The notes under the pieces: model-generated | Seen by the model: only the letters and a program-made list of their open reading frames with translations | Databases searched by the model: none | Told to the model about the DNA's origin: nothing | Part shown: positions 61,264-64,000 of the stretch, piece by piece | Numbering within the stretch: position 1 is the stretch's first letter | Layout of the letters: each line of letters starts with the position of its first letter | Translations under genes and position numbers: made by a program | Assembly (NCBI GenBank): GCA_016720855.1 | Contig: JADKJU010000001.1 | Coordinates: 48,501-112,500, forward strand | DNA from: Betaproteobacteria bacterium | GTDB lineage: Bacteria; Pseudomonadota; Gammaproteobacteria; Burkholderiales; Usitatibacteraceae | Reading direction: 5' to 3' | Length of the DNA stretch: 64,000 bases

Positions 61264-61339
61264 GGGGCCATAGCTCAGCTGGGAGAGCGCCTGCTTTGCA
61301 AGCAGGAGGTCATCGGTTCGATCCCGGTTGGCTCCACCA
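61264..61339 (+). tRNA. tRNA-Ala (TGC)
   Basis: 76-nt tRNA with encoded CCA. Acceptor GGGGCCA/TGGCTCC includes the G3-U70 pair that identifies alanine tRNA; anticodon TGC lies in TTTGCAA. It is the second spacer tRNA of the rRNA operon. Confidence 0.97.
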
Positions 61340-61714
61340 CGGCTGCGCGGCAAGTGGTGCTGGGGCAGGGGCGGGAGCAACCAACAGAGGGAAGAAGAGA
61401 GGCGAGGTCTTGGGCCTTCGTTCTCTTCTGGCTTCTTCGGAAGTTGGACTAAGCGGTTGCCGTTGCCTGGCATCTGCTGTCCCGCAAGGGACCGGCTGAT
61501 CTTTAACAATTCGGGAAATGAAGGTAGTTCTTGGGGAGGGGTCCGTCCTGGGGTTTGGGGCGGGCTGTTGCGCAAGGACACTGGGTAAATGTATTGCATC
61601 GTGTGCTTGCCGTATTAAAAAGGGCGGCGAGCACGCACAAGCGCTTAATGAGAAGCCTTGTAGCGAAGCTCTTTTGCTGTGCCGAGAGGTGCGGTGGAGA
61701 GGGCAGAGTTATAG
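61340..61714 (+). other. Spacer between tRNA-Ala and 23S rRNA
   Basis: 375 bp with no gene. A second boxA-like element, GATCTTTAACAA (61498-61509), is the antitermination signal before 23S. The region before 61715 should form the 5' half of the 23S processing stem; its partner lies outside the window. Confidence 0.75.

Positions 61715-64000
<2,286 letters not shown>

Overview
The window is a GC-rich betaproteobacterial chromosome segment. The 16S rRNA has betaproteobacterial signatures (for example GACCCGCAC near position 60450). The core gene order pepA-holC-valS, lptF divergent from pepA, and ffs-dnaX-ybaB-recR fits that group. I cannot name a genus from sequence alone.

Layout. 1-6.2 kb: the end of one RND pump subunit, a second RND subunit and an outer-membrane channel (MdtBC/OprM type). 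6.3-15.6 kb, minus strand: a coupled cassette (MFS exporter, crotonase-fold enzyme, HSDL2-like dehydrogenase, chromate transporter), then valS, a small hypothetical gene, holC and pepA behind a good sigma70 promoter. 15.8-17.0 kb: lptF and tRNA-Ser. 17.05-18.97 kb: a decayed IS3-family element with clear inverted repeats and a 4-bp target duplication; it contains about 0.6 kb of implausible C-rich sequence.

19-35 kb differs in content. It holds a DUF364-type protein, a GH63-like glucosidase divergent from a glucose-6-phosphate/oxidative pentose phosphate operon (ppgK, pgi, gnd, zwf, pgl), small stress-type proteins, an HPr-like protein, a QseBC/PmrAB-like two-component system and a DegP-type protease. 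Three CTTAAG-type direct repeats with 11-bp spacing lie near these last genes and suggest a local regulon. The segment ends at a strong terminator followed by an orphan ribosome-binding site and start codon, so it may be a genomic island or an assembly join.

35.2-45.8 kb, minus strand: four co-directional genes, namely a secreted protein with 14 RCC1 repeats, a secreted GWWW-repeat protein, a FecR-TPR-beta-barrel fusion and a CHASE2 adenylate/guanylate cyclase. 45.9-49.5 kb: a very large FAD/NAD/Fe-S oxidoreductase fusion. 49.8-51.4 kb: a Tat-exported transglutaminase-like protein and a TlpA-like thioredoxin. 51.4-55.8 kb: egtD, senC(selD), senB and senA, together a complete-looking selenoneine biosynthesis locus; this is the most notable metabolic system in the window. 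55.8-59.1 kb: SRP RNA, dnaX, ybaB, recR and a DUF4126 membrane protein. 59.2-64 kb: an rRNA operon with tRNA-fMet in its leader, 16S, tRNA-Ile (with an unusual 6-bp anticodon stem), tRNA-Ala and a 5'-partial 23S interrupted by about 140 nt of near-pure G.

Quality warning: the two homopolymer blocks both lie in multicopy elements (IS and 23S) and are most likely assembly or sequencing artefacts. Long-range linkage across 17-19 kb and across 62.3 kb should be treated with caution.
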